64,000 bases of DNA, from positions 108,532 to 172,531 of the forward strand of contig LQXN01000057.1 of the NCBI GenBank assembly GCA_001648575.1, written 5' to 3'. The notes under the pieces are model-generated. The model had not been told where the DNA came from and made no database searches. It saw only the letters and a list, made by a program, of their open reading frames with translations. Position numbers and translations under genes: made by a program. Source of the stretch: Sutcliffiella horikoshii DSM 8719. Lineage in GTDB: Bacteria > Bacillota > Bacilli > Bacillales > Bacillaceae_I. Positions within the stretch are counted from its first letter, which is position 1, and each line of letters begins with the position of its first letter. Positions 1-8,991 of the stretch are shown in pieces.

Positions 1-1
1 G

Positions 2-922
2 ATGGTCACCTTGGCAGTTAGTGTATTGTTTTTCCCATATATCTTTTTTGCCCCGGTTGTTTATACGGATACCATATCGCTCGTGTTTTTGCTTCTGCCA
101 TTAAACATGCTGTTGGATAAGGACGGAGAATTCAAGAGTGGGCTTCCTAATATATTGGGGGCTGCGGTCATATTCGCTTTCGGGATGTTGTTAAAAGGAT
201 CCCTTATCATTTTCATTATCGCTTTTGCTATTACGCTTTTCTTTTACATGAAAGGCTGGAAAAAGGCATATGTGCTTCTACCTTTTGTGGTGTTAATCAT
301 CGTAAAAACTATATTCAACAGCGCTCTCTATCAGTTAGAGATCTTGGATGAAAGACAACTTCAGCAAACTAGTTTCCCTGTTTCGCATTGGTTGGTCATG
401 GCACAAAACGGCGAGAGATTCGGGAAGTACTCAGGAGACGATGTGGAGTGGACAAAGCAGCTGCTGGCAAACAATCCACGTGATCAGGTATCCGAAATTC
501 ACTATCAGGAGCTTCGTGATCGCGTGGAGGAAAAAGGACTTTATGGGAATTTAGCCTTTAACCTGGAGAAATTAAAACATACATGGACAGATGGAACCTA
601 CTATTCTTTGAATAAAATTAAGCGGAACCCGGTTGAGCCTGAGAATATTACCAGCTTGCTTGATTATAAGTCCGGAGATCTGCTCCAGGGCTATGCAAGG
701 GTACAGCATTTGATTTTAATTATCGGCTTGCTTTTCGCTGCAAGTCTTCTGAAAGAAAAAAGGTCCTTCGTGATGTTCTGCATGCTTGCAATTGTGGGCT
801 ACTTTCTTTTCTTTCTTTTATGGGAGACGCGTTCGCGTTATCTGGTAAGTGTGACGCCACTTATTATCCTGTTGAGTTGCATGGGTTATTTTAAAATAAG
901 GATTAGGAGATTCATAGGATGA
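2..922 (+). CDS. GT39/GT-C type membrane glycosyltransferase, 3' part
   Basis: Only the C-terminal part is in the window, because the reading frame is open to the left edge; the ATG at position 2 is probably internal. The visible 306 residues hold about four N-terminal membrane segments, an extracytoplasmic loop of about 130 residues (roughly 110-235), then two or three more helices and a basic tail. This layout fits polyprenyl-phosphate-dependent GT-C enzymes such as B. subtilis YkcB or YfhO. These enzymes move a sugar from undecaprenyl-phosphate-sugar onto a wall polymer outside the cell. The stop overlaps the next ATG by 4 bp (ATGA), so it is translationally coupled to the GtrA-like gene, with a GT2 gene following. 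The substrate is not readable and no catalytic residue was assigned. The call rests mainly on topology and gene context. Confidence 0.65.
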   Translation: MVTLAVSVLFFPYIFFAPVVYTDTISLVFLLLPLNMLLDKDGEFKSGLPNILGAAVIFAFGMLLKGSLIIFIIAFAITLFFYMKGWKKAYVLLPFVVLIIVKTIFNSALYQLEILDERQLQQTSFPVSHWLVMAQNGERFGKYSGDDVEWTKQLLANNPRDQVSEIHYQELRDRVEEKGLYGNLAFNLEKLKHTWTDGTYYSLNKIKRNPVEPENITSLLDYKSGDLLQGYARVQHLILIIGLLFAASLLKEKRSFVMFCMLAIVGYFLFFLLWETRSRYLVSVTPLIILLSCMGYFKIRIRRFIG

Positions 923-1296
923 AGCGATTCCTTAAATTCGGGACGGTTGGGGTCTTCAACACGTTGATTACATTACTTAGTTTTACGTTGTTTTATTATA
1001 TTGGGATAAATTATTTACTGGCCCATGTGATGGGTTATGCCCTTGGGGTATTGAACAGCTTTTATTGGAATAAGAAATGGGTGTTCAAGGATAACAGGAA
1101 GAAATCAGCCACTTTTTATAAATTTATTGCAGTCAATCTGGTGACGCTTGGCATTCATACCCTTCTGTTGTATCTATTGGTGAGTAATGCCGGTCTGCAG
1201 CCTGTACTGGCAAACCTATTGGCAACTGGTGCAAGCTTATTGATTAACTTTTTCTTGAATTCAAAATGGACATTTCAACAACAGCAAGTAGGATAA
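919..1296 (+). CDS. GtrA family membrane protein (probable lipid-sugar flippase)
   Basis: This is a 125-residue protein with four predicted membrane helices, typical of the GtrA/GtcA family. The motif GVLNSFYWNKKWVFK (residues about 44-58) and its C-terminal echo FFLNSKWTFQ are characteristic. Family members are thought to flip undecaprenyl-phosphate-linked sugars across the membrane for glycosylation of teichoic acid or other wall glycans. It overlaps the upstream glycosyltransferase by 4 bp and is followed 11 bp later by a GT2 gene, so the three genes form one transcription unit covering lipid-sugar synthesis, flipping and transfer. Confidence 0.9.
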   Translation: MKRFLKFGTVGVFNTLITLLSFTLFYYIGINYLLAHVMGYALGVLNSFYWNKKWVFKDNRKKSATFYKFIAVNLVTLGIHTLLLYLLVSNAGLQPVLANLLATGASLLINFFLNSKWTFQQQQVG

Positions 1297-1307
1297 TGGA
1301 GGATATT

Positions 1308-2288
1308 ATGCGCGAGTTAATTTCTATTGTGGTACCCATGTATTTTGAGGAAGAAGTTGCCCAAGAGTGCTATAACAGGTTGAAGATTGTGATGGATGAA
1401 AATTATATTAATTATGAGTTTGTTTTTGTAAATGATGGCAGCACAGATAGGACGATGGAGATATTATCGAATATCTCAAGCTTTGATCCACAGGTGAAGA
1501 TAGTGAATTTCGCCCGTAATTTCGGACACCAAACGGCTGTGACTGCGGGTATTGATTATGCTTCAGGGGATGCAATTGTGATTATTGATGCAGACCTGCA
1601 GGATCCGCCAGAGGTGATTCCTGAGCTTATCGGAAAATGGCATGATGGGTTTGAGGTCGTTTATGCCAAGCGTAAGAAGCGTGTCGGGGAAACAAAATTC
1701 AAATTACTTACTGCAAAGTACTTCTACAAGTTCCTAAATTATATGTCGGATATAGATATACCCAAGGATACTGGCGACTTCCGCCTTATTGACCGGAAAG
1801 TGGCGGATGTGTTCAAGCAGATGACTGAGCGCAATCGCTTCGTGCGGGGCATGTTCTCTTGGATCGGTTTTAAACAAACCTTTATTGAGTATGAGCGTGA
1901 TGAGCGGTTTGCCGGCGAAACAAAGTACCCTTTGAAAAAGATGATCCGTTTTGCATCAGACGGGATAGTCGCATTCTCGACAAAACCATTGAAACTTGTG
2001 ATGTCCCTCGGATTCTTTTCGGTATTAATTTCGTTTGGGGTCCTGGTATACACTATACTTGTGAAGCTTTTCGGACATGAGGTCGAAGCCGGGTGGGCCT
2101 CCATCATGGTAGCTATCACCTTTTTCAGCGGCATCCAACTCCTCGGCATGGGAATAGTCGGCGAATACATTGCACGTATTTATGATGAAAGCAAAAACCG
2201 GCCTATTTATGTGGTCAAGGAGACAGTGGGCTTTGGAGACAGGAGTCATGAACCACTTTCCCGGACTAAAGTGGAGGCTGAGAACTGA
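1308..2288 (+). CDS. GT2 family glycosyltransferase, DPM1/GtrB-like
   Basis: The 326-residue protein has an N-terminal GT-A domain (SIVVPMYFEEE; FVNDGSTD; DADLQDPPE, the DxD-type metal and nucleotide-sugar site) and two C-terminal membrane helices (about residues 220-285), as in B. subtilis YkcC/CsbB and phage GtrB. It should transfer a sugar from a nucleotide donor to undecaprenyl phosphate on the cytoplasmic face. I chose the ATG at 1308 because GGAGG lies at 1298-1302; an in-frame ATG at 1266 would overlap the GtrA gene and lacks such a site. It is the last gene of the three-gene unit and is followed by a strong hairpin. The donor sugar cannot be told from sequence alone. Confidence 0.9.
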   Translation: MRELISIVVPMYFEEEVAQECYNRLKIVMDENYINYEFVFVNDGSTDRTMEILSNISSFDPQVKIVNFARNFGHQTAVTAGIDYASGDAIVIIDADLQDPPEVIPELIGKWHDGFEVVYAKRKKRVGETKFKLLTAKYFYKFLNYMSDIDIPKDTGDFRLIDRKVADVFKQMTERNRFVRGMFSWIGFKQTFIEYERDERFAGETKYPLKKMIRFASDGIVAFSTKPLKLVMSLGFFSVLISFGVLVYTILVKLFGHEVEAGWASIMVAITFFSGIQLLGMGIVGEYIARIYDESKNRPIYVVKETVGFGDRSHEPLSRTKVEAEN

Positions 2289-2327
2289 ATTTAGAGTATG
2301 TAAGGACGGACTAAAAAAGCATAAATT

Positions 2328-2358
2328 AAAGCGCAAAGGATGATTTCCTTTGCGCTTT
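2328..2358. terminator. Bidirectional Rho-independent terminator
   Basis: A 13-bp perfect stem (AAAGCGCAAAGGA and its complement) encloses a 5-nt loop and is followed by a T-rich stretch. It lies between the convergent GT2 gene and the SRPBCC gene and can serve both. Confidence 0.9.
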
Positions 2359-2365
2359 ATTTGTT

Positions 2366-2875
2366 TTATTTTAATGAAGTAATATACTCTTCCAAACGAT
2401 CCCAAGTTTCTGTGATACCTTGCTCCATTCCCATGTCCAATACTGTTTTCAATGACTCTGGTGTATCATATTCCGCACGATTGATAAGTTTTGTCTTGCC
2501 GTCCTGCTCATGAAACATCACCGTCGATAGTGTAGCCGGCATATCAGGAGACTCATTTCCTTCTGCATCGGAGAAATAGTCTGTGTACTCAATTTTCTCA
2601 TCCTGAATGATATTGTGATATACCGCCTTGCCCCATGACTCAAATCCAAAGAAGTCGCCCAGGTTCTCATCCACACCCTTCATGCAATAATGCCAAGCTC
2701 CACCTTCTCTGAAATCAAGGTCACAGACGGTAAGCTCCCATCCGCGCGGCCCCCACCATCGTTTGAGATGCTCTGCTTCAGAGAACGCTTTAAATATCAT
2801 TTCCTTCGGGGCATCGAATTCACGCTCTAAAACAAGTACATTCCCTTCCACTTTCGAAATCATTTTGGTTGTCAT
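2366..2875 (-). CDS. SRPBCC / AHSA1-type domain protein
   Basis: The 169-residue cytoplasmic protein belongs to the START/SRPBCC fold in the Aha1-C-like (AHSA1) group. The family signature is visible near the N-terminus as LVLEREFDAPKEMIFKAFSE followed by HLKRWWGPRGW, and the C-terminus shows GMEQGITETWDRLEEYI, the usual closing helix. Such proteins bind hydrophobic ligands and are often stress-linked, but the ligand here is unknown. GGAGGAACGATAC precedes the ATG at 2875; a start 18 bp upstream would place the ribosome site inside the coding sequence, so I prefer 2875. It appears monocistronic. Confidence 0.9.
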   Translation of the reverse strand: MTTKMISKVEGNVLVLEREFDAPKEMIFKAFSEAEHLKRWWGPRGWELTVCDLDFREGGAWHYCMKGVDENLGDFFGFESWGKAVYHNIIQDEKIEYTDYFSDAEGNESPDMPATLSTVMFHEQDGKTKLINRAEYDTPESLKTVLDMGMEQGITETWDRLEEYITSLK

Positions 2876-3078
2876 GTATCGTTCCTCCATCACATTTTTT
2901 GACGATTAGTTCTGGATGAGTGTCTTTTAGTAAATTTCTCTTTCGGTTGGTCATTTACCTTTTTATTTGATTGTTTATTTTTTAAAACCCTAAGGATTAA
3001 TATCACCCCCCCTTCAAGCATCAAACAATTGATAGGCTCATATACTTAGTAATAATGTTTGGCTTAGGAGCGTTGAAA

Positions 3079-4005
3079 ATGGCCATAAAATCACTTGTAC
3101 TGCAAAGCGGAGATACAATTGGACTGATTACACCGGGAAGTCCAATTAATGCGGAAATTATTAATGCGAGGGCACAATTTTTAAGAGATATGGGATTTAA
3201 CGTGGTTTTCGGCAATAATGTTTATTCCATTGACGGCATTGTATCTGCCCCTGCGGATAAACGGGCTGAGGATATCATGGGTATGTTTCAGAATCCTGAC
3301 GTGAAGCTGATTTTGCCTACCCGCGGAGGGACAGGGGTTCAAGGCGTCCTACCTTTTCTCGATTTTGACATTATCCGAAAAAACCCTAAGCTTATTTCAG
3401 GTTACAGTGATAACACTGTCCTTTTGAACAGCCTTTATCAGTTCAGTGATCTCATTACTTTTCACAGTTTGATGCTCATTGATTTTCGTGCCGAAACTCC
3501 AGAATATAATTTTAATCAATTTTTCGCAGCTACCTCTACATTCACATCGCCGCGAGTGATTCAAAATCCACCAGAAATGACACTGATGAGTGTCACCCCA
3601 GGGAATGTGACAGGCCCAATCGTTGGTGGTAATATGACATCCATCGTGAATACACTAGGGACTCCATATGAAATCGATACAAAAGGAAAAATACTATTCC
3701 TAGAAGAAGTCCACTCACCTGCCACGATGATATTCCGTTACTTGACCCAGCTGTCCATGGCCGGGAAACTCAATGACTGCCTCGGCATCATCATGGGCGA
3801 ATGCACAGATTGTGCCGCATCCTATAATACTACATACTCAAACCTGATTAATTATTTCTTAGTTCCTTTAGGAAAACCACTAATGACCAACCTCGCAACA
3901 GGCCACGGCAGATACAAAGCGGCCATTCCAATTGGCGCCACCGTGAATCTGAACACCATCAATAATACATTGACGGTGTTGGAGCCGACTGTTTCATGGA
4001 GGTAG
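3079..4005 (+). CDS. S66 family LD-carboxypeptidase / MccF-like serine peptidase
   Basis: The 308-residue cytoplasmic protein matches peptidase family S66 (LdcA, MccF). The N-terminal domain holds the nucleophile Ser in GYSDNTVLLN (near residue 107). The C-terminal domain supplies a Glu in FLEEVHSP and the His in TGHGRYKAAIPIGA, completing the Ser-Glu-His triad. Family members cleave the L,D bond before the terminal D-Ala of murein tetrapeptides during recycling; the MccF branch hydrolyses microcin C-type aminoacyl-nucleotides. The sequence does not separate the two clearly. AGGAG at 3066-3070 sits 8 nt before the ATG at 3079, so the ATG at 3055 was rejected. There is no obvious operon partner. 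Confidence 0.88.
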   Translation: MAIKSLVLQSGDTIGLITPGSPINAEIINARAQFLRDMGFNVVFGNNVYSIDGIVSAPADKRAEDIMGMFQNPDVKLILPTRGGTGVQGVLPFLDFDIIRKNPKLISGYSDNTVLLNSLYQFSDLITFHSLMLIDFRAETPEYNFNQFFAATSTFTSPRVIQNPPEMTLMSVTPGNVTGPIVGGNMTSIVNTLGTPYEIDTKGKILFLEEVHSPATMIFRYLTQLSMAGKLNDCLGIIMGECTDCAASYNTTYSNLINYFLVPLGKPLMTNLATGHGRYKAAIPIGATVNLNTINNTLTVLEPTVSWR

Positions 4006-4062
4006 GAAGAGTGGGCCACTAGAGAGGAACTCGTGGGATTTAGGGGTTATTTAATGTAAATA

Positions 4063-4190
4063 TATGGGTTGCGGTCAATTTGAACGTGTTTATTGAATAA
4101 TTCGGAGTGTTTATTGTATACTTTTGCAGCTTTAATGTATAATTCTTCTGTTTTATTGAATAATTCACTTCTCTTATCTGATTTGGCCCC
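4063..4190. repeat. 21-bp-period repeat array, copy 1
   Basis: Four degenerate units beginning TTTATTG or TTTAATG start at 4089, 4110, 4131 and 4152, exactly 21 bp apart. The leader (ATATATGG then GTCAATTTGAAC) and the tail (TTTATTGA.TAATTCAC) match the second array at 58590-58740. The array is non-coding here. Confidence 0.8.
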
Positions 4191-4257
4191 TTTCTGGACA
4201 GCCTCAATGGTAATCGCTCTGCTCCTCTGATGTTATACCAATAAACCTTTCGAGATT

Positions 4258-4345
4258 AGTCGATATATGTCATAGTCTTCTTATTCCTAATCCAATGAAG
4301 TTGAAAAAAGTTTTATTCAAACGTTTGATTAAAAATAATTATCTT
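4258..4345. repeat. AGTCGATAT-AAACGTTTG dispersed element, copy A
   Basis: AGTCGATAT starts at 4258 and TCAAACGTTTGATT at 4317, an offset of 59 bp shared with three other intergenic copies at about 12.8, 32.9 and 37.8 kb. The sequence between is AT-rich and not conserved. It lies in the 509-bp gap between the S66 peptidase and the DUF3889 gene; nothing else was found in that gap apart from the 21-bp array. Confidence 0.75.
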
Positions 4346-4514
4346 AAAAAATCATATGCCTAACTATCTCTATTAGACCTTAAAAGTCAATCTAGAAAAA
4401 ACTAGTTTCAAAAACCAATTTTCACTATTAAAACAGTCTTTCCCAAACAAAATCCCCATACTAAAACTAATCCACCAACAAATGGGCACTATACATACTA
4501 TTGGAGGGATTAAC

Positions 4515-4871
4515 ATGAAAAAAACTATACTGCTTTCAAGTCTTGCATTTTTACTGCTAGTTGGATTCCAACCAGCCTCATATGTAGAAGCAACACAGGA
4601 CACCATTGCACAAATCCCCGGTTATGCAAAATGGGGACAGCTTGCAATGAAAAGGACAAAAGATAAGTATCCAAAAGCGAAGATAGTCGACTACCAACAT
4701 TTGGGCAAGCAAGAAGCCCCGATACTGACAACCGAAAAATTTAGATTTTGGTTGAAAGAGGGGGACAAAGAGTTCGGAGTCGACGTGACGATTCATTTTT
4801 ATAAGGAGTCGGAAGCCGTAAAAGAGGTTAAATTGGAAGAAATAAAACGAAAAACCAATAAGCACAGATAG
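4515..4871 (+). CDS. DUF3889 secreted protein (YqzG/YhdC-like)
   Basis: The 118-residue protein has a signal peptide (MKKTILLSSLAFLLLVGF, cleavage likely after the VEA region near residue 25). The mature part contains the DUF3889 pattern: YAKWGQLAMKRTKDKYP, then IVDYQHLG, then FRFWLKEGDKEFGVDVTI. B. subtilis YqzG and YhdC are relatives of unknown function. GGAGGG at 4503-4508 is placed correctly for the ATG at 4515. The protein is probably released outside the membrane. No partner gene is adjacent, since the downstream gene is convergent. Confidence 0.85.
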   Translation: MKKTILLSSLAFLLLVGFQPASYVEATQDTIAQIPGYAKWGQLAMKRTKDKYPKAKIVDYQHLGKQEAPILTTEKFRFWLKEGDKEFGVDVTIHFYKESEAVKEVKLEEIKRKTNKHR

Positions 4872-4875
4872 AAAA

Positions 4876-4902
4876 AAGGCCATAGGTTAAACCTCGGGCC
4901 TT
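4876..4902. terminator. Terminator, strongest on the minus strand
   Basis: An AAGGCC/GGCCTT stem with an inner AGGTT/AACCT stem is followed on the minus strand by six T. It therefore ends the leftward RND pump transcript and probably also limits the short rightward DUF3889 transcript. Confidence 0.75.
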
Positions 4903-4971
4903 CTCTGTTCCTATTCTCTTTTCAGGTGGTTCCATAGTGAACGCGGGTCAGCGTACCCGACCCTCACTCTC

Positions 4972-7900
4972 CTAGTTCTCTTGAACTTCCCTGCGATTTT
5001 TCTTGAAAATCTTCGACAATACTTCATAAACGATCGGTACTATAATCAGTGTCAACAGCGTTGAACTTGTCAGTCCACCAATAACGGTAATTGCGAGTCC
5101 TTTTGAAATCAGGCCTCCACCACCGTCGATTGCCAGTGGGATTAGCGCTCCGATGGTTGCGATGGCTGTCATCAAGATTGGACGCAAACGGGTTGCGCCT
5201 GCTTCTAGGATAGCTTCGCGCATCGTCAAGCCGTCTCGTTCCATGTGAAGAATTCTATCTACAAGTACGATGGCATTCGTTACGACGATACCTATCAGCA
5301 TGAGCAGCCCCATCATGACTGGTACGGAGATCGTTTCTCCTGCCCAAAGTAGGCCGACAAAGGCACCGATTACTGCGAATGGCAAGGAGAATAGGATGGA
5401 GAATGGTGCTACTCCTTCACCAAATGTCACAACAAGGATGAAGTAAACGATCGCAATCGCTGCAAGCATCGCAAGCCCGAGCTGTGTGAACGTTTCTTCC
5501 ATGTCAGCTGTCACACCGGCAACTTCCATCGTTACGCCGTTTGGCAGTTCCACATCACTAATCGCTTCATCAACTTCTGCGGTTGCTTTGGAGATGTCAT
5601 CACCAATGACCGTTCCGCTGACAGAAGCATAGTATTCGCCTTTTGATCTAGCAAGGGTATTAAGCGTCGTTCCTTCTTCCACCTCAACAAGCTCAGATAA
5701 AGGCATCGTTGTTCCCATGGCCGTCGGAACTTCTGTTGCTAATAATTCATCAATTGATTTTGGCTGCTCTTGTTGTTCTTGTTTTACAATCACATCAAGG
5801 GTTTTGCCGTCTTTTTCTACATTTGTCAGTACTTCTTCAAATTGCGGGCTAAGCATCATCACGATTTGCCCAGCTGTAAGACCGTATTGGAGCAGCTCAT
5901 CCTGACTCACTTTTAACGTGTGCTCGACAAAAGCTTCTTCAGCAGTTGATGAAACATTTTCTAATGAATCCGTGCCGCTCATCGCGTCTTCCACCATTTT
6001 TACTGCGTCATTTAAGTTATCAAGGTTTTCACTTGAGAATGTATAACTGATTTCATTGGATGCCATGGCTCCAGTGGTGAAGTTTTGGCTCTTCCATTCA
6101 CCAGATTGACCGATGTTGAACACATAGTCTTCCACTTCACTACGTGCTTCAGGGAAGTCCTCCATGTCCGGATCAAAAATGAGGTACATCAACACTCCGT
6201 CAGATCCGCCGCCCATCATGGCCATTTGAGCATCTGCACCATCTGTGACAGAAAGCTGCACAATGTCAATATCGTCACGATCCATCATGGTTGCTTCTAC
6301 TTCTTCCACATTCGCAAGGGTCTCATCTCTGAGTTCCCCGGCTTTAGGTGTGTACGTTAAATACATCACTTTGTCTTCTTCGCTTCCTAAAAAGCTGAAT
6401 CCGATAAGCGGAGTCAGACCAAGACTTCCGACCAAGAGCACAACCGCTAAAATGGATGTAATGATTTTGTGGTTCAAAGACCAATTCAAGGCACCTTTGT
6501 ACCAATTAGCAAGTTTGCCGACTTCCTTATGACCGCTTTCTGTCTTTTCGCTATAAAGCTTTTTCCTGAAAAGGAAGTGCGACATCGCAGGAACGATGGT
6601 TACCGCTACGATCAGTGACGCTCCAAGCGCGAAGGTCATTGTCAGGGCGAACGGCATGAACAACTCCCCAACCATTCCGCCAACAAAGATTAACGGTGCA
6701 AATACCGCAACCGTTACAAGCGTTGAAGAAAGAATAGGCTTGAACATTTCAAGGGTTGCTTCCCGGACAAGTGCGCGGCCTGTTAACATTTCTTCTTTCA
6801 AATGCAATCTTCGGTATATATTTTCCACAACAACAATCGAGTCATCGATAACACGACCGATTGCGACGGTTACCGCCCCTAGTGTCATGATATTTAACGT
6901 AATATCCATCCAGTTCAATAGTAAAAATGCCATGAAAATCGACACCGGAATGGATACGATGGAAATCAGGGTTGATTTGACATCCCTTAAGAATAGTAGG
7001 ATGATCAAGATGGCAATTGCGCCACCAAACAATGCTTTTTCCACCATTGTTGCAACGGATTTCTCGATTGGTTCCCCTTGATCAAGGGTCACATCAACCA
7101 CTAAACCGTCAATGCGTTCCTGCTCTTCTTCCATTAATGATTTCACTTCATTTACAACATCCACTGTGTTAGCCTGCGGATGCTTCAATACTTGAATCGC
7201 AATGGCATCTGCCCCGTTCGTTCTTGAAACGGATTCCACTTTTCCGATCACTTCGATTTCGGCTATATCACTTAATTTTACAAAAGGAACTTGAACCGTT
7301 TCGGATGGAGTGACAGGGATCAGCATTTCCTCTAGTTCCGCTGCGGTCATGAATTTCCCGTCAACAGAAACTGCTTCTTCTCCCTCTTCAAACTCGTAAA
7401 GCCCTAGAGAAACATCCAAGTTGCTTGCTTGAATCATTTGTTTGACATCATCTTCTGTTAACCCAAGCTCTTCCATCTGTTCTGTGTCATAGCGAAGCTC
7501 GACTTCTTCTATATGCTGTCCGGCAATGGTCGCGGACGCAACGCCTTCAAGCTTCTGGATTTTCGGAAGCAAGGATTCCTCCACAGTTGCCGATAATTCT
7601 ACAATGTCTTCTGTTTCGCTGCTTGCACTTAAAGCCACAACAGGCATCATATTCATACTTATTGATGTAACCATTGGTTCTTGGGCACCCTCAGGGAGTT
7701 CCACATCATTCAAGGCAGCGGTTAATGCACGCTTCGCCTCATCCATATCTGTTCCATACTCATATTCGATTTGCAAATTTGCCATGTTGGAATACGAGTT
7801 GGAATAAACCGATTTTACATCGTCTAAACCTTCCGCCACCTGTTCAAGCGGGATCGAGACACTCTCCATCACCTCTTCAGGCGTTGCACCAGGATAAACA

Positions 7901-8049
7901 TCCATCACCATTAAAAACGGGATTGAGATATCTGGAATCGTTTCCGTTTTCATTTTTGTACCTGAATAGATTCCTGCTACGGTAATAATAATAGTCAGTA
8001 ACCATACTGCCAACTTATTTCTTATAACAAAATTGACTAACCCTCTCAC
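4972..8049 (-). CDS. RND family efflux pump permease, SwrC/YerP-like
   Basis: The 1025-residue protein is an AcrB/SwrC-type resistance-nodulation-division permease with the usual two halves of six membrane helices and large outside loops. TM1 is visible in NFVIRNKLAVWLLTIIITVAG. TM4 carries the proton-relay pair in VAIGRVIDDSIVVVENI. No membrane-fusion or outer-membrane partner gene is adjacent, as expected in Gram-positives. B. subtilis SwrC exports surfactin and other amphiphiles. I prefer a GTG start at 8049, preceded by AGGGTAGGTG; an ATG at 8121 lies upstream of the -10 box of the gene's own promoter, so it cannot be the start from that promoter. Regulation by the divergent TetR gene is described at 8069-8121. 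Confidence 0.92.
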   Translation of the reverse strand: MRGLVNFVIRNKLAVWLLTIIITVAGIYSGTKMKTETIPDISIPFLMVMDVYPGATPEEVMESVSIPLEQVAEGLDDVKSVYSNSYSNMANLQIEYEYGTDMDEAKRALTAALNDVELPEGAQEPMVTSISMNMMPVVALSASSETEDIVELSATVEESLLPKIQKLEGVASATIAGQHIEEVELRYDTEQMEELGLTEDDVKQMIQASNLDVSLGLYEFEEGEEAVSVDGKFMTAAELEEMLIPVTPSETVQVPFVKLSDIAEIEVIGKVESVSRTNGADAIAIQVLKHPQANTVDVVNEVKSLMEEEQERIDGLVVDVTLDQGEPIEKSVATMVEKALFGGAIAILIILLFLRDVKSTLISIVSIPVSIFMAFLLLNWMDITLNIMTLGAVTVAIGRVIDDSIVVVENIYRRLHLKEEMLTGRALVREATLEMFKPILSSTLVTVAVFAPLIFVGGMVGELFMPFALTMTFALGASLIVAVTIVPAMSHFLFRKKLYSEKTESGHKEVGKLANWYKGALNWSLNHKIITSILAVVLLVGSLGLTPLIGFSFLGSEEDKVMYLTYTPKAGELRDETLANVEEVEATMMDRDDIDIVQLSVTDGADAQMAMMGGGSDGVLMYLIFDPDMEDFPEARSEVEDYVFNIGQSGEWKSQNFTTGAMASNEISYTFSSENLDNLNDAVKMVEDAMSGTDSLENVSSTAEEAFVEHTLKVSQDELLQYGLTAGQIVMMLSPQFEEVLTNVEKDGKTLDVIVKQEQQEQPKSIDELLATEVPTAMGTTMPLSELVEVEEGTTLNTLARSKGEYYASVSGTVIGDDISKATAEVDEAISDVELPNGVTMEVAGVTADMEETFTQLGLAMLAAIAIVYFILVVTFGEGVAPFSILFSLPFAVIGAFVGLLWAGETISVPVMMGLLMLIGIVVTNAIVLVDRILHMERDGLTMREAILEAGATRLRPILMTAIATIGALIPLAIDGGGGLISKGLAITVIGGLTSSTLLTLIIVPIVYEVLSKIFKKNRREVQEN

Positions 8050-8068
8050 GGTTGCACCTACCCTTTTA

Positions 8069-8097
8069 TTGACTTTATATACTCCATTCCATATACT
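8069..8097 (+). promoter_or_regulatory. Sigma-A promoter of the TetR gene
   Basis: TTGACT (8069-8074), a 17-bp spacer and TATACT (8092-8097) precede the TetR start at 8144. The operator at 8099-8114 covers the expected transcription start, which implies autorepression. Confidence 0.8.
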
Positions 8098-8121
8098 AAT
8101 GACTATCCGGTCATATGTCAA
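8093..8121 (-). promoter_or_regulatory. Sigma-A promoter of the RND pump gene
   Basis: On the minus strand TTGACA (8121-8116), a 17-bp spacer and TAGTAT (8098-8093) form a near-consensus promoter. The spacer is occupied by the palindromic operator. Confidence 0.85.
8099..8114. promoter_or_regulatory. TetR-family operator between divergent promoters
   Basis: The palindrome ATGAC-(6)-GTCAT fills the -35/-10 spacer of the pump promoter and overlaps the start region of the TetR promoter. One bound dimer would silence both genes, the standard TetR/QacR arrangement. Confidence 0.8.
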
Positions 8122-8143
8122 CGATTTAGATAGGGGAAACTAT

Positions 8144-8977
8144 ATGTCAAAAAAACAACTAATCATGGAAAAAGCCACAGAGCTTTTCGCCAATCAAGGC
8201 TTTGAAGCGACTTCCATCCAACAAATAACAGAGAAATGCGGCATATCCAAAGGGTCTTTCTACCTGTCTTTTAAATCAAAAGATGAGTTGATCATGGAGA
8301 TGCTTGACTACTTTTTCATAGAAGTAACGACCGAAACTGACCAGTTAGTCAATTTACATAAAAGCGATAAAGATTTACTCTTTAGATTCTACCAATTGAC
8401 GTTTCAATTCTTTGCAAAGCATGCCGATTTTGCAAAAGTCCTTATAAAAGAAATGCCCCATTCCCTGAACCAGGAACTACTGATGAAGTCCATGACCTAT
8501 GATGTTCAAACTTCTAAGAACATTTTGAAGATGGTGGAGAGTATTTATGGAGACAGGGTTCAGGCAACCAAGTATGACCTTGTTTATTGTATAAAAGGCT
8601 TTTTGCGTATTTATTCAGAACTGTTTCTTTTTTACGAGGTGGAGCTGGATATGAACTTATTATGTCAGTCACTAGTGGAAAAGACGGATAGCTTGGCGAA
8701 GCATTCTAACATCCCATTTATTACCGAGGAACTCGAGTTCTATTTGAAAAATGCCGATAAAATCGTGGATTCTAAAGAAGAGGTGCTTGCCTTGGTGGAT
8801 AGGCAGGCAGAAGAAATGGAAGATTCAGTGGTCAAAGAGTCTTTAGAGATGTTGCGGGAAGACATTTTGACGCCTTCCCTGCCGCTTGCAGTTCGAAGAG
8901 GCTTGATTGAAAATGTGCGTGTGCATGCTGATGGAAAGTGGCTGGCGTTGGTGTTGGATAAGTGGTTTGAATCTTAG
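8144..8977 (+). CDS. TetR/AcrR family regulator, YerO-like
   Basis: The 277-residue protein has an N-terminal TetR helix-turn-helix (residues about 8-55: KATELFANQGFEATSIQQITEKCGISKGSFYLSF) and a long ligand-binding domain. It is divergent from the RND pump gene, as yerO is from yerP/swrC in B. subtilis, and should repress the pump until an amphiphilic inducer binds. AGGGGA precedes the ATG at 8144; in-frame ATG codons further left overlap the operator and were rejected. The length exceeds a typical 190-210-residue TetR protein because of the extended C-terminal part, as in YerO. Confidence 0.9.
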   Translation: MSKKQLIMEKATELFANQGFEATSIQQITEKCGISKGSFYLSFKSKDELIMEMLDYFFIEVTTETDQLVNLHKSDKDLLFRFYQLTFQFFAKHADFAKVLIKEMPHSLNQELLMKSMTYDVQTSKNILKMVESIYGDRVQATKYDLVYCIKGFLRIYSELFLFYEVELDMNLLCQSLVEKTDSLAKHSNIPFITEELEFYLKNADKIVDSKEEVLALVDRQAEEMEDSVVKESLEMLREDILTPSLPLAVRRGLIENVRVHADGKWLALVLDKWFES

Positions 8978-8991
8978 AAAAGTGGATTTTA

